A stretch of 64,000 nucleotides of DNA from Verrucomicrobiota bacterium (GTDB taxonomy: Bacteria > Verrucomicrobiota > Verrucomicrobiia > Limisphaerales > JAEYXS01), in assembly GCA_023431185.1 (NCBI GenBank), contig JAEYXS010000051.1:1-64000 (forward strand), given 5' to 3'. Shown here piece after piece: positions 48,620-58,713 of this stretch (within the stretch, counting starts at the first letter, position 1; every line of letters begins with the position of its first letter). The translations under genes were made by a program, and so were the position numbers. The notes below the pieces were generated by a model. It was not told the DNA's origin. It worked only from the letters and a program-made list of their open reading frames with translations, and ran no database searches.

Positions 48620-51187
48620 ATGCCGGTTCGTATTTACGACATTGCAAAGAAGTTGGGACTCGAGAGCAAGGACGTCCTTGCCAAGGCCAAAGAGCTCGGC
48701 ATAAACGAGGCGCGCGTAGCGTCCAGTTCCCTCGACAAGATCACGGCGGAGTATTTGGAGGAGCAGATGGGTGGCAGTGCCACGCCACCTTCCGCCACCC
48801 CGACGCCCGCGCCTGAAGCAGAGCCGGTCCGGATCATCGTCGCGCCGCCGGAACCAGAGCCGCAGCCCGAGCCGGTCGCGGAACAACCGGTTGACGAACC
48901 GCCCGCCGAAGCGCCTGCCGAGCAAATCTCGCCGGAGGTCCCTGCTGCGCCAGCCGCCGAAGCGCCCTCAGCTCCGGCCGAGCCGCCCGCATCTGAAGCG
49001 ACACCTGCTGAGCCGGCTGCGCCCGCGCCGGTCGCACCAGCACAGCCGACCAAGCCAGTGGAGACCGGGCCGAAGATTGGCGAGAAGATCGGCTTCATCA
49101 ATTTGCCCAAGAAAGCGGCCCCGCCCACACCGCCGGCGCAAGCTCCTCGCCCCGGCGATCGGGGCAATGCTCCGCAAGGCCAACAGCGCCCAGGGCAGTT
49201 CGGTCAGCGTCCCGGCCAGCAACAGAACCGCCCCGGCCAGCAAGGCCAGAACCGCGGTCCTGATCAGCGCTTCGGCAACAACCGCCAGGGCGGCTACCAG
49301 CAGAACCAGTTTGGCCGCGGCCAACAACCGCAGCAACGTCCGTCCGCTCCGGCTGCTCCGGCGAAACCAGCCGGTCCCGTACTGCCGAGCAATGCCCCGG
49401 TCATCATGATGAAGGCCCCGGTGGTCGTCCGTGAACTGGCCGAGCAGCTCAAGCGCAAGCCGTTCCAGTTGATCGCCGACCTGATGGAGCAGGGCGTTTT
49501 CGCGAACGTCAACCAGGCCATCGAAGAAGATGTGGCCAAGCGCCTGTGCGCCAAGCACGGTGTGAAGTTCGAGCTGGAGAAGCGCGAACGCGGCGGTGGC
49601 GTGGTGCATGCCCCGATCAAGAAGATCGAGGACGATGAGGATGACAAGCCGGAGCAGTTGAAGCCGCGTCCACCGGTGGTCACCATCATGGGGCATGTGG
49701 ACCATGGCAAGACGACTTTGCTGGACAGCATCCGCAAGGCCGACGTGGCCGCAGGTGAGGCGGGTGGCATCACCCAGCACATCGGTGCCTATACGATTTC
49801 CTTCCCGCATCCGGAACGCAAGGGCGAGGTTCTGCAGATCACGTTCCTCGACACTCCCGGCCACGCCGCCTTCAGCGCCATGCGTGCCCGTGGCGCGAAT
49901 GTCACTGACATCGTCGTGCTGGTCGTGGCGGCGAATGACGGGGTGATGCCGCAGACGCTCGAGGCGCTCAGCCATGCGCAAGCGGCGAACGTGAAGATCA
50001 TCGTGGCCGTCAACAAGTGCGACCACCCGAACGCCAACCCGTTGAAGGTGCGCCAGCAATTGCAGGAAAAAGGCCTGGTGCCGGACGATTGGGGTGGTGA
50101 AACGATCTATGTGGACTGCTCCGGTTTGACCAAACTGGGCATCGACAAGCTGCTGGAGATGATCCTGCTCCAGTCGGACATGATGGAACTCAAGGCGAAC
50201 CCCGACCGCAAGGCCAAGGGCAACGTAATCGAGTCCGGCCTCCAGCCGGGCGGACCGACCGCCACGGTGCTGGTGCGCAAGGGCACGCTCAAGGTGGGCG
50301 ATGTCATCCTGTGCGGTGAGCATTACGGCAAGGTCCGTGCGCTCATCAACGAGGACGAGAAGCGCATGCAGTCGGCCGGCCCGTCCTACGCCGTCAAGGT
50401 GCTGGGGCTGAACGGCGTGCCGGAAGCTGGTGCCGAGTTCGTGGTGCTGGATAATGAGAAACAGGCCCGCGAAGAGGCCGGCAAACGCATCCAGGCCGCG
50501 CGCGATGAAGCGGCGCAGGAAAGCCGTCCCAAGGTCAGTCTGGAAAATCTTTTCGACACTTTGGCCGAAAGCTCCGCGAAGGTGCTGAAGGTCGTGGTCA
50601 AGGCGGACACGCAAGGTTCGCTCGAAGCCATCGTGGATGCGCTCAACAAGATCGAGTCTGACAAGGTCTCCATCGAGGTGCTCCACTACGCCGTGGGTAC
50701 CATCACGGAATCCGACGTGCTGCTGGCCTCGGCCTCCAAGGCCGTCATCCTGGGTTTCCACACCCGCATCGACAACGGGGTGGCGGATGTGGCCAAGCGC
50801 GAGGGCATCCAGATCAAGCTTTACTCCATCATCTACGAGCTCGTGGACCAGATGAAGGACGCGATGGCCGGTCTGCTCGACCCGCTGGTCAAAGATGTGG
50901 TCGTGGGCTCGGCGGAAGTGCGCCAGATATTCCAGCTCTCCAAGGGCGGCAATGTGGCCGGTTGCTCGGTCACCACGGGCCGCCTGGTCAAGGGCAAGGT
51001 GCGTGTCATGCGCCGCAAGAGCCTCATCTTCGAGGGCGGCATGTCCTCCCTGCGCCGGTTCCAGGACGAGGTCAACGAAGTGCGTTCGGGCATGGAGTGC
51101 GGCATCCGGCTGGATGGGTTCAACGACTTCCAGATCGGCGATGCCATCGAATGCTTCACGCAGGAGAAGGTGGCGCAGAAGCTGTAA
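48620..51187 (+). CDS. infB: Translation initiation factor IF-2
   Basis: The 855-residue GTPase brings fMet-tRNA to the 30S subunit. It has a short N-terminal IF2_N helix (VRIYDIAKKLGLESKDVLAKA) and a long low-complexity Pro/Ala/Glu region (~60-150), then Gln/Gly/Pro/Arg-rich sequence (~180-265). A second IF2_N region at ~275-335 precedes the GTPase domain with GHVDHGKTT (G1), DTPGHAAF (G3) and NKCD (G4). The C-terminal domains bind fMet-tRNA. Full length. It is 80 bases after nusA and 22 before rbfA. ATG 48620. Confidence 0.97.
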   Translation: MPVRIYDIAKKLGLESKDVLAKAKELGINEARVASSSLDKITAEYLEEQMGGSATPPSATPTPAPEAEPVRIIVAPPEPEPQPEPVAEQPVDEPPAEAPAEQISPEVPAAPAAEAPSAPAEPPASEATPAEPAAPAPVAPAQPTKPVETGPKIGEKIGFINLPKKAAPPTPPAQAPRPGDRGNAPQGQQRPGQFGQRPGQQQNRPGQQGQNRGPDQRFGNNRQGGYQQNQFGRGQQPQQRPSAPAAPAKPAGPVLPSNAPVIMMKAPVVVRELAEQLKRKPFQLIADLMEQGVFANVNQAIEEDVAKRLCAKHGVKFELEKRERGGGVVHAPIKKIEDDEDDKPEQLKPRPPVVTIMGHVDHGKTTLLDSIRKADVAAGEAGGITQHIGAYTISFPHPERKGEVLQITFLDTPGHAAFSAMRARGANVTDIVVLVVAANDGVMPQTLEALSHAQAANVKIIVAVNKCDHPNANPLKVRQQLQEKGLVPDDWGGETIYVDCSGLTKLGIDKLLEMILLQSDMMELKANPDRKAKGNVIESGLQPGGPTATVLVRKGTLKVGDVILCGEHYGKVRALINEDEKRMQSAGPSYAVKVLGLNGVPEAGAEFVVLDNEKQAREEAGKRIQAARDEAAQESRPKVSLENLFDTLAESSAKVLKVVVKADTQGSLEAIVDALNKIESDKVSIEVLHYAVGTITESDVLLASASKAVILGFHTRIDNGVADVAKREGIQIKLYSIIYELVDQMKDAMAGLLDPLVKDVVVGSAEVRQIFQLSKGGNVAGCSVTTGRLVKGKVRVMRRKSLIFEGGMSSLRRFQDEVNEVRSGMECGIRLDGFNDFQIGDAIECFTQEKVAQKL

Positions 51188-51209
51188 CGGGTGTAAGGTC
51201 TAAGCCGAT

Positions 51210-51572
51210 ATGGCATCTGTTCGCACAGAACGTGTGCGCGAGCTGGTCAAGCGCGCCTTGGGTGAGATCATCCGCCGGGAGTTCCCGACGAATGAATGCG
51301 GCCTCATCTCGGTGAATGATGTGCAAATGGCGGGCGACTTCCAGTCTGCCACGGTCTTCCTCAGCATCATCGGTACCAAATCCCAGAAGCAGAAGGGCGA
51401 GGAGAAGCTGCAGGCCGACCGCAAACACATCCAGGGACTGTTGGGCAAGGAAGTGGTCCTTCGTTATACGCCGGTCCTGCGGCTGGTCGTGGATGACTCC
51501 ATTGAGCGGGGTGATCGCGTGCTCCAGATCATCCAGGAGCTGGAGGAGAAGAAGAGCGATCCGGCTTCATGA
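51210..51572 (+). CDS. rbfA: Ribosome-binding factor A
   Basis: The 120-residue KH-type protein helps mature the 30S subunit (16S rRNA 5' end) and is important in the cold. VRTERVRELVKRALGEIIRREF is the typical start, and GLISVNDVQMAGDFQSATVFLSI and YTPVLRLVVDDSIERGDRV follow. The length is normal. Its stop overlaps the ATG of the phosphoesterase gene (ATGA at 51569), so it is coupled with it. Confidence 0.96.
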   Translation: MASVRTERVRELVKRALGEIIRREFPTNECGLISVNDVQMAGDFQSATVFLSIIGTKSQKQKGEEKLQADRKHIQGLLGKEVVLRYTPVLRLVVDDSIERGDRVLQIIQELEEKKSDPAS

Positions 51573-52555
51573 AATCCGTTCCGAAAACTGTCCAGCGCAT
51601 CATCGATACGGTGCGCAACGCCAAAACCTTTTGTGTGGTCGGTCACATCCGGCCGGATGGCGATTGCATCGGCTCCCAGCTCGGCCTGACGCTGGCTTTG
51701 CGCAACCTCGGCAAGGAGGCCGTTTGCTGGAATCAAGATCCTGTTCCGCAAAAACTTTCCTTCCTTGATCCTGAAAAAGTGGTCTCCACGCCGGTGTCCG
51801 GGCAGCGTTTTGATTGTGTCATCGCCACGGACTGCGCCAGCTATGAACGGCTCGGCACGGTTACGGAGCACATCAAGGACCGGGGCATCCTCATCAACAT
51901 CGACCATCACGGCAGCAATACCCGTTATGGCGATATCAACTGGATCTCGCCCAAGGAACCTTCCTCGGGCGAATTGATTTTCCGGTTGTTGAAAGATGCG
52001 AAGTGGCCGGTCACGCCCGCCATCGCCAACTGCCTTTTCACAGCGGTCAGCACGGACACAGGTTCGTTCCAGTATCCCTCCACGCGGCCTTCGACGTATC
52101 ACACGGCTGCGGAGCTGGTGAAGAACGGCGCGGAGCTGGGTCGCATCTGCCACGAAGTCTATCAGTCATATCCGCTCTCGCGCGTGCGCCTGTTGCAGCA
52201 CGTCTATAATTCCTTCCGCCTCGTGCATGATGACCAGATCGCCTATTTCTGGCTGAAACCGGCGGATTTCGCCCGGACCGGTGCGACCACGGCGGACAGC
52301 GAAGGCCTCATCGATCACGTGCGGGACATCGAGCCGGTGGTGGTGGCGTGTGTCTTTGAGGAACTGGAGCCGGGCGTGGCCCGCATCAGTCTGCGCTCGA
52401 AGACGGAACAGGTGAATGTCAGTGCCATCGCACAGGAGTTCGGTGGCGGTGGTCATCCGGCGGCGGCCGGGGCGAGGATCAAGGGCACTTCGCTGGCAGT
52501 GCAGCGGAAGGTGCTCGCGTCGATACGCAAAGCCTTGGACGCGGTAAAATCATGA
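51569..52555 (+). CDS. nrnA: DHH-family phosphoesterase, NrnA-like oligoribonuclease/pAp phosphatase
   Basis: The 328-residue protein degrades short RNAs (nanoRNA) and may dephosphorylate pAp. The DHH domain has GHIRPDGDCIGSQLGL, IATDCASYERLG, IDHHGSNTRYGDINWI (the DHH motif) and AVSTDTGSFQYPS. The C-terminal DHHA1 domain ends with GGGGHPAAAG, the glycine-rich signature. Its place between rbfA and truB is common in several phyla. ATGA overlaps on both sides tie it to the operon. Confidence 0.93.
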   Translation: MKSVPKTVQRIIDTVRNAKTFCVVGHIRPDGDCIGSQLGLTLALRNLGKEAVCWNQDPVPQKLSFLDPEKVVSTPVSGQRFDCVIATDCASYERLGTVTEHIKDRGILINIDHHGSNTRYGDINWISPKEPSSGELIFRLLKDAKWPVTPAIANCLFTAVSTDTGSFQYPSTRPSTYHTAAELVKNGAELGRICHEVYQSYPLSRVRLLQHVYNSFRLVHDDQIAYFWLKPADFARTGATTADSEGLIDHVRDIEPVVVACVFEELEPGVARISLRSKTEQVNVSAIAQEFGGGGHPAAAGARIKGTSLAVQRKVLASIRKALDAVKS

Positions 52556-53265
52556 GTTTGCAGAATTTTGAGGCGCTGGACGGCGCCCTGTTGGTGGACA
52601 AGCCCGCCGGGATGACCTCGCACGATGTGGTGGATGAGGTGCGCCGCTATTTCAACATCAAGAAGGTGGGGCATTGCGGCACGCTGGACCCGAATGCGAC
52701 CGGTTTGCTGATCCTTGTTTTGGGCAAGGCCACCAAGCTCTCCGAGCGCCTGATGTCGGATGACAAGGTGTATGAGGGCACGGCCAAGTTCGGCGAGACG
52801 ACGGACAGTTATGACATTGATGGGGAACTGGTGAGTTCTTTGCCAGTGCCGCCGTTGACCTTGGATATCCTCAATCAAGAAGCCGAGACGTTCATCGGGG
52901 ATATCTTGCAAACGCCGCCGATGGCCTCGGCCATCAAGAAGGACGGGGTGCCGCTCTACAAGCTGGCGCGCAAAGGGGTGGAAGTGGAGCGCAAGCCGCG
53001 CTTGATCCACATCTACACGTATCGTTTTCTTACCTATCAGGAGCCGCTCGCGACGTTCAAGGTCGCCTGCACGAAGGGCACTTATGTGCGCAGTTTGGTG
53101 CATGATCTCGGACAGAAGATCGGCTGCGGGGCGCATCTCACCACCTTGCGCCGCACCGTCTCCGGCAAGTTCGATGTGGCGGATGCGATGCACTTGGACA
53201 AGCTGCTCGTCTTGAAGCCGGCCGAGCTGGCTGCGCGCGTCATCCCGTTCCTGAAACTCACCTGA
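52552..53265 (+). CDS. truB: tRNA pseudouridine(55) synthase
   Basis: The 237-residue enzyme forms pseudouridine 55 in the T-loop of tRNAs. Motifs: LLVDKPAGMTSHDVVDEVR, GHCGTLDPNATGLLILVLG with the catalytic Asp, DKVYEGTAKFGETTDSYD, QTPPMASAIKKDGVPLYKLARKG, and CTKGTYVRSLVHDLG. The C-terminal PUA extension seen in E. coli is absent, giving the short form. ATG overlaps the preceding stop. Confidence 0.95.
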   Translation: MSLQNFEALDGALLVDKPAGMTSHDVVDEVRRYFNIKKVGHCGTLDPNATGLLILVLGKATKLSERLMSDDKVYEGTAKFGETTDSYDIDGELVSSLPVPPLTLDILNQEAETFIGDILQTPPMASAIKKDGVPLYKLARKGVEVERKPRLIHIYTYRFLTYQEPLATFKVACTKGTYVRSLVHDLGQKIGCGAHLTTLRRTVSGKFDVADAMHLDKLLVLKPAELAARVIPFLKLT

Positions 53266-53278
53266 GACGCTGTATCCC

Positions 53279-54214
53279 ATGAAGATCATTCGCTCCGCCC
53301 GTGAACTGCAAACTGGTGGACGAAAACTGTCTTTGGCCATCGGCTTTTTTGACGGCGTCCACCTCGGGCATCAGCAGGTCATCCGGCAAACCATCCTGGA
53401 TGCGCAGCAGCAGGAAGGGCTTTCGCTCGTGGTCACCTTTGACCGGCATCCGGCGGAAGTCATCGCACCGGACCGCGTGCCGCCGCTCATCTACAACCGG
53501 CAGCAACGCGTCGATGCCATCGGTTCGTTGGGGGCTGACGCCTTGCTCCTGTTGGCCTTTGATGAAGCGTTCAGCCAGGTGGATGGGGAGAGCTTCGTGC
53601 GCGGACTGGTGCGTGATCTGGGGCGCATCCACAGCATCTGCGTGGGCGAGAATTTTGTCTTCGGGCACAAGCGCAGCGGAGATGTGGCGTTGCTGCGCCG
53701 CTTAGGAAAGGAGCTGCGCTTTACCACGCATGGTCTTGAAGCGGTCTCTCTGGGCAATGCCGCCGTGAGCAGCACGCGCATCCGCGAGACCATCCGGCAG
53801 GGGGAACTCGATCTGGCCGGGCAATTGCTGGGGCGAGATTATTCGCTTGCGGGCACCATCATCGCGGGCGATCAGGTCGGGCGTAAATTGGGTTACCCTA
53901 CTGCGAATCTGGATGTAATCGGTCGCGCAACGCCGCCTCATGGCGTCTATGCCGCGCATGCACGCGTGGCAGGCAAGACCTGGCGTGCGGCGGTGAACAT
54001 TGGTTTGCGCCCGACCTTGCGGGAAGCGCGGCCCACCTTGCACGTGGAGGCTCATCTGCTCGATTTCACGGGCGAAATCTATGGGCAGCCCATGGAGTTG
54101 TCTTTCGTGCAGAAGCTGCGGGATGAGCAACGGTTTCCTTCCTTCGACGCGCTGAAGGCACAGATCCAGACCGACATCCGGCAAGTGCGGGAACTGTTCG
54201 CGGCCTGCGAATAA
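53279..54214 (+). CDS. ribF: Bifunctional riboflavin kinase/FMN adenylyltransferase
   Basis: The 311-residue enzyme makes FMN then FAD. The N-terminal adenylyltransferase part has IGFFDGVHLGHQQVI (nucleotide motif) and VGENFVFGHKRSGDVALL, then VSSTRIRETIRQG. The C-terminal riboflavin-kinase domain has AGDQVGRKLGYPTANLDV, PPHGVYAAHARV, NIGLRPTL and HLLDFTGEIYG. Normal length. It is the last gene of the nusA operon, starting 13 bases after truB. No obvious terminator separates it from the convergent kinase gene 29 bases away. Confidence 0.95.
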   Translation: MKIIRSARELQTGGRKLSLAIGFFDGVHLGHQQVIRQTILDAQQQEGLSLVVTFDRHPAEVIAPDRVPPLIYNRQQRVDAIGSLGADALLLLAFDEAFSQVDGESFVRGLVRDLGRIHSICVGENFVFGHKRSGDVALLRRLGKELRFTTHGLEAVSLGNAAVSSTRIRETIRQGELDLAGQLLGRDYSLAGTIIAGDQVGRKLGYPTANLDVIGRATPPHGVYAAHARVAGKTWRAAVNIGLRPTLREARPTLHVEAHLLDFTGEIYGQPMELSFVQKLRDEQRFPSFDALKAQIQTDIRQVRELFAACE

Positions 54215-54243
54215 AACCGATGAGGGCATAAAGCTGGACCGGG

Positions 54244-57200
54244 TCAGCCAGTACCATTGATGGTGGATTCCAAGGCGCGGGCCAAGTCCTGAATCTTGTA
54301 GGGCTTGGAGAGGACGCCTTGGAATCCGTTTTCTTCGTGGTTGGCCATGATGGGGTCGTTGGAGTAGCCGCTGGAGACGATGGCCCTGGCTTTGGGGTCG
54401 AGTTCTTTGATCAGTTTGACGGCTTCTTTGCCGCCCATGCCGCCGGGAATGGTGAGATCCATGATGGCGACGTCGAAGCGTTTGCCGGCGGACATGGCGT
54501 CGCGGTAGCGGTTGACAGCTTCGTTGCCGTTGGCGGTGGTCTCGACCTCGTAGCCGATGGCTTCGATCATGGATTTGAGGAGGTCGCGGATGCGTTCATC
54601 ATCATCCATCACGAGGACACGGCCCTGGCATTTGGTTAGAGGAGCAAGTTCTATCTTGGTCTGGCGCAGCGGCTTGTCCGAGGCGGGCAGGTAGATACGG
54701 AAGATGGTGCCGTCTCCGACAGCGGATTGCACGGTCATCAAGCCATTGTGGTTGCGGACGATGGAGTAGGAGGTGGCGAGGCCGAGACCGGTGCCGGAGG
54801 CCTTGGTGGTGAAGTAAGGGTCAAAGATTTTGGGCAGAATATCGGGTGCGATGCCGATGCCTTCATCCTGTACCGCCACCTGCACATAACGGCCGGCGGG
54901 CAGATGGATGCCGGAATTGGCATCGAGCGTGATGTTGCGGCTGCTGACTTTGATGCTGCCACCGTTGGGCATGGCCTGCACGGCGTTGATGATCAGATTG
55001 TCCATCACCTGGCTGATCTGGCCTTCATCCACTTCGACCGGCCAGAGCTCCGGGTCGAGGTCGAAGTGGCATTGAACCTTGGAGCCGTGGAGGACGAAGC
55101 CGGTGGTGTCTTTGATGAGTTCAGTGATGGAGGCGGTCTGCTTGATGGGGGCGCCGCCTTTGGCAAACGTCAACAATTGCAGAGTCAGGTCGCGAGCGCG
55201 CAAGCTGGCTTTCTCGGCCTCATCCAGCCGGGTCTGGGCGGGAGTGGCGGAGGTTATATGCATCTTGGCGATGGAGATGTTACCGATGATGACGGTCAGG
55301 ATGTTGTTGAAGTCATGGGCGATGCCGCCAGCGAGAATGCCGAGGGATTCCAGCTTGCTGGCGCGTAAAAGTTCCTCAGCGGTGCGGGCTTCGTCGGTCA
55401 CATCGCGGAAGACGAGCACACTGCCGAGCAGGCGGCTGTCACCTCCATAGATCGGGCTGCAGGAGAAAGAGATGCGGCGTTCTGTGGGCACGCCGACGAG
55501 CAGGGCCTGCTGGCTGTGGAGTTCCACCTGGCCATTGGCGCGAATGACCTTGGTGACAGGGCTCTCAAGCATCTCGCCAGATTTCAGGTGTTGCAATTTT
55601 AACCAGCGGGAGAGGGGCTGGCCGAGCACATCACTCTGATGGCAGCCCAGCATGTGTTCAGCGACGCGGTTCAGCAGGACGATGTTCTCCGCAGTGTCCG
55701 TGGCCACCACGCCTTCACCGATGGAGCGCATGGTGACGGAGAGCAGTTCCTTCTCCTCCTCCAGCGCATCGGCCACATGCCGTTGCTCGGTGACGTCCAT
55801 GGCCAAGGTGATGACACTGATGACCTTGCCATCGCGGTCCATGACTGGGGTGTTGTACCAGTCGCAGACGATGATGCGACCGTCCTTGGTGCAGTTCTGG
55901 TTGGTGCTGCGGGTGCCGAAGCGGTTGGCGACCAGCAGGGACTGCCAGACTTCATTGACATGGCGGCGGGCGGATTCCGGCACGATAAGTTCTGATGCGT
56001 GTCGGCCGAGGGCTTCCTGGGCGGTGTAGCCAAAGGTTTTCTCCGCTCCGGGATTCCAGTCCAAGGCATGAAAGCCGAGGTCCCACTCAATGACGGCCAG
56101 CGGGGTCTGCTCAAAGTGAAGTTTGAGTTTTTGCTCGGAACGATGGCGGGCCTCCTCGGATTTCTTGCGGTCCGTGATGTCCATCATGGAGCCGATCATG
56201 CGGATGACCTCGCCTTTGTCGTCCCGCATGATGTAACCCCGGTCGATGACAGTGGCGTATTCGTTGTCGCCCCGGCGGAAGCGGTATTCATCGGCCCAGA
56301 ACTCGCCGCCTTTTTTCAGGGCGGATTCCAGTCCGCGGACTACCCGAACCCGGTCCAAGGGGTGGATTTTGTCTTCCCACCATGCGACTGAGGAGTCGAT
56401 TTTGTCGATCCCATAGCTGAAGCTCAAAGACATGGCTTCGTTCCAGGTGATGCGATTTTTGGGGACGTCCCAGTCGTAGATGATGTCGTTGGTGGCCTTG
56501 TTGACGAGCCGGAAGCGTTCTTCGCTTTCTGTCAGACTGCCCGAGAGCCGTTCGGCCAAGGATCGGGCCCGGACCTGGCTCCAGGTGATGCCGAAGAGGG
56601 CGGCGCTGATCAGGAGACCGCCCACGAGACTGAGCTGAGGCAGGTAATTCTCCGAGTTCTCAAAGAATTCCGGCAGCGCTTCCACGTGCATGGTCCAAGT
56701 GTGACCGGCAAAGGTGAAGGAGCGTTCCTCCTGGAAGGCCGGGTCGGTCAGCCGGGGGGAGCCGCCGTGGTTCGAAGGCGTAGAGTATAGCGGCTGATGG
56801 GGTTGTCCGGGCAGGGGTTCGGTGAAGCTGAAATGGAGCAGGTCACGACGGGCTTCCTCCAGCAGCACGGAGAAGAGCCGTTCCAGTTCCATGATGCCCA
56901 CGGCATAGCCGGCCACGGCTTGCTGGGCGGCAGGGTTCTGGTGGTAGATGGGCAGCACCAGCAGCACGCAGTATTTTTCGGCATTGCCGGGCAGCAAGGC
57001 CAGTTTGACGGGGCGGGAGGCTTCTGGCCGGTTGGTGAGCAGAGCCTTGTCCAGAGCGGACTGCACTTCGGGCAAAGCGGCGAGGTCAAGCGGTTGCTTA
57101 TGGATGGGATAGATGTTTTCCGGAGCCAGCAGCACGACTGGGTAGTGGGCTTCCCCAGAGATGGAGGGGAGTTTGAAATCCGATTTTCCCTGGGCCTGGA

Positions 57201-57576
57201 CCACCCGTTCGAAGGATTCTTTTTCTGCTGCGGGGACGTATTTGGCAAACGCGATGCCGTTGAAGGCGGGGAAGCGCAGCCCCAGATCCATGCTGGTGAC
57301 ATACCGTTCCCATTCCTGCGGCTCGACCAGGACGCTGGCTTCGAAAAAGCCCCGGGTCTCGCGCAAGGCGGGAAAATGCTGGCGGGCGCGTTGCTCCATC
57401 TGCCGGTGGTTTTCCCGCACGAGGGCGCGGAAACGCGTCAGGTCGTGTTGCTCAACGGTGACTTTTACCCGATGCCAAACGATCAGTGCGGGCGCAAGCG
57501 AGATGAGCAGGACCAGATAGGCGGCCCAGAACTGTCTGAGATGATTCCCCGTAGTTGACTTCCGCGCAGGCGACAT
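54244..57576 (-). CDS. Hybrid sensor histidine kinase (CHASE-PAS-NtrB-type kinase-REC)
   Basis: The protein has 1110 residues. A first membrane helix (~15-35, FWAAYLVLLISLAPALIVW) is followed by a CHASE domain (~70-290) and a second helix (~310-330). Three PAS domains (~370-730) follow, with repeated DGKVISVITLAMDVTE-like ends. The phospho-acceptor His754 is in GGIAHDFNNILTVIIG, the NtrB-like HDFNN motif. The ATPase domain has NLIINAVQAM, DEGIGIAPD and GTGLGLATS. A C-terminal receiver has Asp1040 (VAIMDLTIPGGMGG). The start is ATG 57576; the frame stays open upstream but lacks a signal and would overlap the opposite moxR gene. It is divergent from moxR. Confidence 0.92.
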   Translation of the reverse strand: MSPARKSTTGNHLRQFWAAYLVLLISLAPALIVWHRVKVTVEQHDLTRFRALVRENHRQMEQRARQHFPALRETRGFFEASVLVEPQEWERYVTSMDLGLRFPAFNGIAFAKYVPAAEKESFERVVQAQGKSDFKLPSISGEAHYPVVLLAPENIYPIHKQPLDLAALPEVQSALDKALLTNRPEASRPVKLALLPGNAEKYCVLLVLPIYHQNPAAQQAVAGYAVGIMELERLFSVLLEEARRDLLHFSFTEPLPGQPHQPLYSTPSNHGGSPRLTDPAFQEERSFTFAGHTWTMHVEALPEFFENSENYLPQLSLVGGLLISAALFGITWSQVRARSLAERLSGSLTESEERFRLVNKATNDIIYDWDVPKNRITWNEAMSLSFSYGIDKIDSSVAWWEDKIHPLDRVRVVRGLESALKKGGEFWADEYRFRRGDNEYATVIDRGYIMRDDKGEVIRMIGSMMDITDRKKSEEARHRSEQKLKLHFEQTPLAVIEWDLGFHALDWNPGAEKTFGYTAQEALGRHASELIVPESARRHVNEVWQSLLVANRFGTRSTNQNCTKDGRIIVCDWYNTPVMDRDGKVISVITLAMDVTEQRHVADALEEEKELLSVTMRSIGEGVVATDTAENIVLLNRVAEHMLGCHQSDVLGQPLSRWLKLQHLKSGEMLESPVTKVIRANGQVELHSQQALLVGVPTERRISFSCSPIYGGDSRLLGSVLVFRDVTDEARTAEELLRASKLESLGILAGGIAHDFNNILTVIIGNISIAKMHITSATPAQTRLDEAEKASLRARDLTLQLLTFAKGGAPIKQTASITELIKDTTGFVLHGSKVQCHFDLDPELWPVEVDEGQISQVMDNLIINAVQAMPNGGSIKVSSRNITLDANSGIHLPAGRYVQVAVQDEGIGIAPDILPKIFDPYFTTKASGTGLGLATSYSIVRNHNGLMTVQSAVGDGTIFRIYLPASDKPLRQTKIELAPLTKCQGRVLVMDDDERIRDLLKSMIEAIGYEVETTANGNEAVNRYRDAMSAGKRFDVAIMDLTIPGGMGGKEAVKLIKELDPKARAIVSSGYSNDPIMANHEENGFQGVLSKPYKIQDLARALESTINGTG

Positions 57577-57718
57577 AGCGGCCAAGAACTGGTGGGAGGA
57601 TAGGTCAATTAATCGGCATGGCAAATGGATTCCAGATTGCATTCGCAGGCCGGAGAGCTTTTTCTGAACGCATCCGCCACGGGATTGTCTCTTGGGGAGC
57701 AGGGTATTTGCTGAAAAC

Positions 57719-58708
57719 ATGAGTACAGGAATTAGTGCGATCAACGCCGCAGTGCAGGAAGCCTCGGCCTTTGTCCCCGGCTTGCTGGGGGAGATCAACC
57801 GGGTGGTCGTCGGCCAGAAGTATCTGGTGGAGCGACTGGTCATCGGGTTGCTGGCCAATGGTCACGTGTTGCTGGAGGGTGTTCCCGGTCTGGCCAAGAC
57901 GTTATCGGTCAAGACGCTGGCCAACTCCCTGAACGTCCGGTTCTCCAGGCTCCAGTTCACGCCGGACATGCTGCCGGCGGATGTCATTGGTACACAGATA
58001 TTCAATCCGCAATCGGGTGCCTTCACGACCCGCAAGGGGCCGGTCTTCGCGAACATCGTTTTGGCGGATGAAATCAACCGGGCTCCGGCAAAAGTGCAAA
58101 GCGCCTTGCTGGAAGCGATGCAGGAACGGCAGGTGACCATCGGGGACAAGTCGTATTCGCTGGAAGAACCATTTCTGGTGCTGGCCACGCAGAATCCGAT
58201 CGAGCAGGAGGGGACCTATCCGCTGCCGGAAGCGCAGGTGGACCGGTTCATGTTGAAGCTGAAGATCGGGTATCCTTCCCGCGAAGAGGAACGACAGATT
58301 TTGGATCTGATGGCGCGGACTTCGGGCTTGCCCAGTGCGCAAGCGGTGGTCAGTCCGAAGCAGATCCTGGATGCACGGCAGGTCATCAACGACATCTACA
58401 TCGATGACAAGGTGAAGGATTACATCGTGGACCTCGTGTGCGCCACGCGTGAGCCACGGAACTACAAGATCAATCTTGAGGGCATGATCCAGCTCGGGGC
58501 GTCACCGCGCGCGACGATCGCGCTCACGCTCTCGGCCAAGGCGCATGCCTTCCTGAAAGGACGCGGTTATGTCACGCCGCAAGATGTGAAGAGCATCGCC
58601 ATGGATGTGCTGCGGCATCGCGTGACGGTGACGTATGAAGCCGAGGCGGAAGACAAGACCAGCGAGATCATCGTGCAGAAGCTGCTGGATGAGCTGCCGG
58701 TGCCGTGA
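57719..58708 (+). CDS. MoxR family AAA+ ATPase
   Basis: The 329-residue ATPase has Walker A GVPGLAKT, IFNPQSGAFTTRKGP, Walker B VLADEINRAPAKVQSALLEAM, sensor 1 VLATQNPIEQEGTYPLPEAQVDRFMLKL and a C-terminal lid (GASPRATIALTLSAKAHA). It is the chaperone-like ATPase of the MoxR/VWA systems, in which it acts on or with the VWA proteins encoded next. ATG 57719 gives the correct start (MSTGISAINAAVQ). A repeat lies between it and the DUF58 gene. Confidence 0.95.
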   Translation: MSTGISAINAAVQEASAFVPGLLGEINRVVVGQKYLVERLVIGLLANGHVLLEGVPGLAKTLSVKTLANSLNVRFSRLQFTPDMLPADVIGTQIFNPQSGAFTTRKGPVFANIVLADEINRAPAKVQSALLEAMQERQVTIGDKSYSLEEPFLVLATQNPIEQEGTYPLPEAQVDRFMLKLKIGYPSREEERQILDLMARTSGLPSAQAVVSPKQILDARQVINDIYIDDKVKDYIVDLVCATREPRNYKINLEGMIQLGASPRATIALTLSAKAHAFLKGRGYVTPQDVKSIAMDVLRHRVTVTYEAEAEDKTSEIIVQKLLDELPVP

Positions 58709-58713
58709 TTTCA

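Noticed and set aside
57577..57858. Upstream extension of the second hybrid kinase
   Set aside because: It overlaps the start of the opposite moxR gene and has no signal or domain. MSPARKST at 57576 leads directly into the first membrane helix.
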